A DNA stretch of 64,000 bases, taken from positions 152,815,519 through 152,879,518 of the forward strand of contig NC_134366.1 of assembly GCF_035582795.1 (NCBI RefSeq). The letters run 5' to 3'. The DNA is from Mycteria americana (Eukaryota; Chordata; Aves; Ciconiiformes; Ciconiidae). Numbering within the stretch: position 1 is the first letter of the stretch; every line of letters begins with the position of its first letter. This document shows positions 61,007 to 64,000 of the stretch, piece after piece. Position numbers and translations under genes: made by a program. Under the pieces are notes generated by a model that was not told where the DNA came from, made no database searches, and saw only the letters and a list, made by a program, of their open reading frames with translations.

Positions 61007-63156
61007 AAAAGGACTGCTTAAATTTTTATTTTATAGACTGGCAAAGGAGGTGTCTGAACATGGATCACTGAGCATTCTGAGAAGTAGTCCATTGCATAAA
61101 CGCTGCCTTGGAGCTTGGGTTAGTTGTCTAACTTTTGGATATATGTACTATTTGATTCCTGCTCCTCTTGAGCATTTTCTTCTGGCTGTGAGGTTACCTC
61201 TGCTTCCTGAATTCTGTGAATGTCGTTTTCAGGTGCCTCTCTGTGTGGACATCAGATAGGGAAACTGCTGTGAGGACTTTGCAAAGTGTCTGGAAGTTAG
61301 GCATCACAAGTTTCTGTGGCAATAGCCAGTCCCCTTGGTGAATCTGGCTCTTGATTGCTTTACTTAATGTCACAGAAGACTGACAGAAGATTGCTTGAGA
61401 AGATCAATCCTGTCATGACTGAGATTTTCCCGATCTAGCTTATGTGTGAAGTAGGCAAGGAAGAAAGCATGGTGCAGGGTTACTACTCTGGTTAACTTGG
61501 GTGGTGCTGTTCCACTAAAGCGCGTGTCCACGCTCACAAAGACAGGGAAACATAAATCTGGTCTGACTTTTTTGGAACCAGAGCAATAACGACTTCTGCT
61601 AGAATTCCCTTCAAATGAGGAGCTTTTTTATAGATAACAGGCAGTCTATCAACAGCATTACTGGGAATCTTCTAAATTGTATTCTACCCAAAAAGTTCAG
61701 TAATAAATCCATTTACTCCTGTAATACATGGCAAATACATGAAGAATTTAAGATTATTTTGAGGTGGTTCTGCTACCACAGTCCAGATGTAATGAAGCTC
61801 TGTCTAGACTTCAGATGTTTGAGGGCTCGCAGTATACTTTCCTTCAGTTAACTTATATTTGTCTGTCTTTTATGCTCTGTATAGTATACATGGAGATAAA
61901 ACCATATATAATTGAAAGCTTTGTATAAATAGTTCACTTATGTAATGCTTGGGAAAACTCTCTCATGTTTGTTTTGGACTGTAAATTGCAGAGACTGGAA
62001 TATCTATAATTTAGGTCAAGCTATAATTTAGGTTAGAACCACAAAATGCAGTGAATTTTGCTAATAAGCTATTTTGGAAGGTATTGGAATACTTGTACTT
62101 CAGTTTGCTTCAGAATAACTTCTTAGTGAGATGTAATATTCCTGTTTATATTGTTTCTAAGCTTTGTTATAGTTAAGAAATATAGGGATATATGTATTTT
62201 TATTTTGTTCTTAAGAAATACTTAAAGGGAAAACATGGAACTAAGTTGTTTTACTACAGAAAGAAATTCTGTAGTTGCTAGTTAATGCAAAACAGTCCAG
62301 AGCCCAGAGAAGTGAGAAGCAGAAAAGCCTGCTTTATCTTTCTGTGTATGTGTCTGTGTATAGTGGCAATGGCAATTGCAAGTTTAGTGCCCAGTTGTGG
62401 TGGTAGAGTGTTTTTTTGGTTTTTGTTTTGCTTTTTTTAAAGTAAGTGTCTTGCTGCCCTACTGACCTCTGAAAACCTTCCCCCATGTGCCTTGTCCTTA
62501 CCCTGGTTGGATTTGTCATTGGTAGTCCCATCAACTTCGAACAGCTAGTATGAAGGTTCACAACTGAATATGTATTACAGTATATTGCATGTGTAGGGGT
62601 AAATGAGGGTGAAGAATTTGCAAATATACTCATGCTTTTGTTGCAAATATATTGAATGTTTAGATGATGAGTAATTCGGCTCATTGAGCAGTTGCACGGC
62701 CTGCGATCTGAACTGATGCCTGGCTAGTTTAGCTTGACGTGGGTGATGCAGGTCTGGCCCGCCGGGGTCTGCACTGCACAGGCATCTGACTGTTGGCCAG
62801 TCTGTCCCTGAGCCACTGGAGTTTACAGCACAGCATTTTTAAGATCAGCTGCCATCTGACTTTGCCTTCTAAATTATGATGCTTCAGGTGCTGACCGGTC
62901 GGCAGCTCCCACATGCCTACGGCTGAGGGAGGAGCAGACTGCTGGGAACAGTTCAGGTTATCAACCCTTGCAAGTTAAGCTGTCCCCATGCTTTGTTCAG
63001 AGCCCTAAAATAACTTGTTGCCTTTGAAAGTCCAAATGCATGCATTGCCTTTGCTGTTCAACTGAAGGACAAAGATGAAAGCTCATATCTTTGCAAACAT
63101 CTTTCACTGCAGAACAGCATTGTTTGGTCCACTTGCTTGTTTACTACATTTTTCTT

Positions 63157-63181
63157 CCCCCCCCCCCCCCCCCCCCCCCCC
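63157..63181. repeat. Poly-C run, 25 bases
   Basis: Twenty-five uninterrupted C residues preceded by TTTTTCTT. The longest homopolymer in the window. The minus strand is poly-G and prone to quadruplex formation; the + strand could form an i-motif. Its true length is uncertain because such runs are hard to sequence. Confidence 0.97.
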
Positions 63182-64000
63182 AGCTCCTTGAACTCCAGAT
63201 TGTCCTTGGGTAGGAAACTTAAACTATTTGTGACTTTTAAACTACTGGGGTAACCTGATTTCTACTCTGACAAAAGATTTCATTCTTACCTCTGTACATG
63301 CTAGACTGATTACATTTAAAAAACTTTTGACAAGCTTTTAAATTAAACATGATTGTATTTGCCTTAATTCTCTTTTGAAAGCTGTAGAAAGTAATGCTGC
63401 TTTGTTTAAAAACAGCTTATTAAAATAAGTCAAATTCATGTACTTTCAGTACTTTTCTTTTACTTGTCAAATTAGCATGCACTAATGATGCGTATTAAAT
63501 TTATATATATTCATATCTGAAATATTTTATTCCTATCAGTGGATTTTAGTCCTGAAAAACTTTTGTCTTAGAGGAGTTACCCATATAATTTTGACTGAGG
63601 GTAGAAAATAGATTATGACTGATACTTGCTGCTGGCAGCAATAGTCAGTTATTACCCACAGCTCGGGTAGTGACATGCAGTATTTGGGCCCCCCCTAAAT
63701 CAATGTCAAATTAGTTCATACCATCTTCATTGGTAGTTTAAAGGATAGTTGACATTGCACTAATGTTCATAAGCTGCACCCACATTTCTGTTTTGCAGTG
63801 CTGCTGTTGAAGTAGCAACTTCTAGCAGACATGTAGCAACAAGACACTTAAACTGCCTTAGCCTCCTGCAAAGTAGTTTCTAAATCCTTACATACCGACT
63901 TAAAAGTGTCTTTAACTTGCCTTTGATCTAAATCCATCAATACAGCATCCAATTGGAAGAACCTGGTCTTTTCTCAACATTGCTTTGAATCTATTCAAAC

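Larger units (their letters stand above)
49024..64000 (+). other. FZD6: FZD6 intron after the first coding exon (incomplete)
   Basis: It starts with GTAAGT at 49024. I looked for the next FZD6 exon (expected to carry the remaining cysteine-rich domain, with many Cys codons) and did not find it before 64000, so the intron appears to be at least 15 kb. Contents are one CR1 copy, poly-C, poly-A and poly-T tracts, AT-rich simple sequence and otherwise unremarkable DNA. ORFs inside are short and lack family features. Confidence 0.8.

Noticed and set aside
1-64000. CRISPR arrays, tRNA/rRNA genes, operons, phage or integron structures
   Set aside because: No regularly spaced repeats, cloverleaf tRNA sequences, rRNA signatures or tightly packed same-strand genes were seen. 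The architecture is that of a vertebrate chromosome.

Overview
The window reads as nuclear DNA from a bird, or less likely another sauropsid. The genes are split by kilobase-scale introns with GT...AG borders, two promoters sit in strong CpG islands, and the only young transposable element is a 5'-truncated CR1 LINE, the dominant LINE of birds and reptiles. No bacterial genes, operons, CRISPR arrays, phage or plasmid functions were found.

Two genes are recognised, both on the + strand. The first is BAALC (brain and acute leukemia, cytoplasmic), with all three coding exons present: 4090-4255, 22471-22640 and 25821-25925. The exon phases join cleanly (166 + 170 + 105 nt including the stop) into a 146-residue protein, close to the 145 residues I recall for human BAALC. 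Its promoter lies in a CpG island at about 3640-4640, and its 3' UTR may run to a poly(A) signal near 29964. The second is FZD6 (frizzled-6), of which only the start is here. A CpG-island promoter and probable noncoding exon 1 (about 47.3-48.6 kb) precede a first coding exon at 48844-49023. That exon encodes the signal peptide and the first part of the Wnt-binding cysteine-rich domain. The rest of FZD6 was not found and should lie beyond 64000. The order BAALC then FZD6, same strand, matches the arrangement I recall on human 8q22.3, which supports both calls.

Layout: 1-3580 upstream intergenic; 3581-4640 BAALC promoter, exon 1 and early intron; 4256-22470 BAALC intron 1, with a purine-skewed block at 5.1-6.5 kb, a TA/TG microsatellite, an ancient CR1 relic and a 42-bp tandem duplication; 22641-25820 intron 2; 25821-about 29990 exon 3 and probable 3' UTR; about 30.0-47.3 kb intergenic, with short duplications, homopolymers, an isolated CpG-rich patch at 34.9-35.4 kb and an unexplained cluster of medium ORFs at 35.9-41.0 kb; 47.3-48.6 kb FZD6 CpG island; 49024-64000 FZD6 intron holding the CR1 copy (53128-53946), a 25-base poly-C run and AT-rich simple repeats.

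The two genes do not form a pathway. BAALC is predicted to be a small acylated membrane-associated protein of neural and haematopoietic progenitor cells; FZD6 is a seven-pass Wnt receptor used mainly in non-canonical and planar polarity signalling. They are stable syntenic neighbours. I see no convincing evidence for a new biological system. The most useful leads are regulatory: a perfect hairpin beside a TATA-like box upstream of BAALC, a two-codon uORF and possible extra noncoding exon before FZD6, and the intergenic CpG patch.
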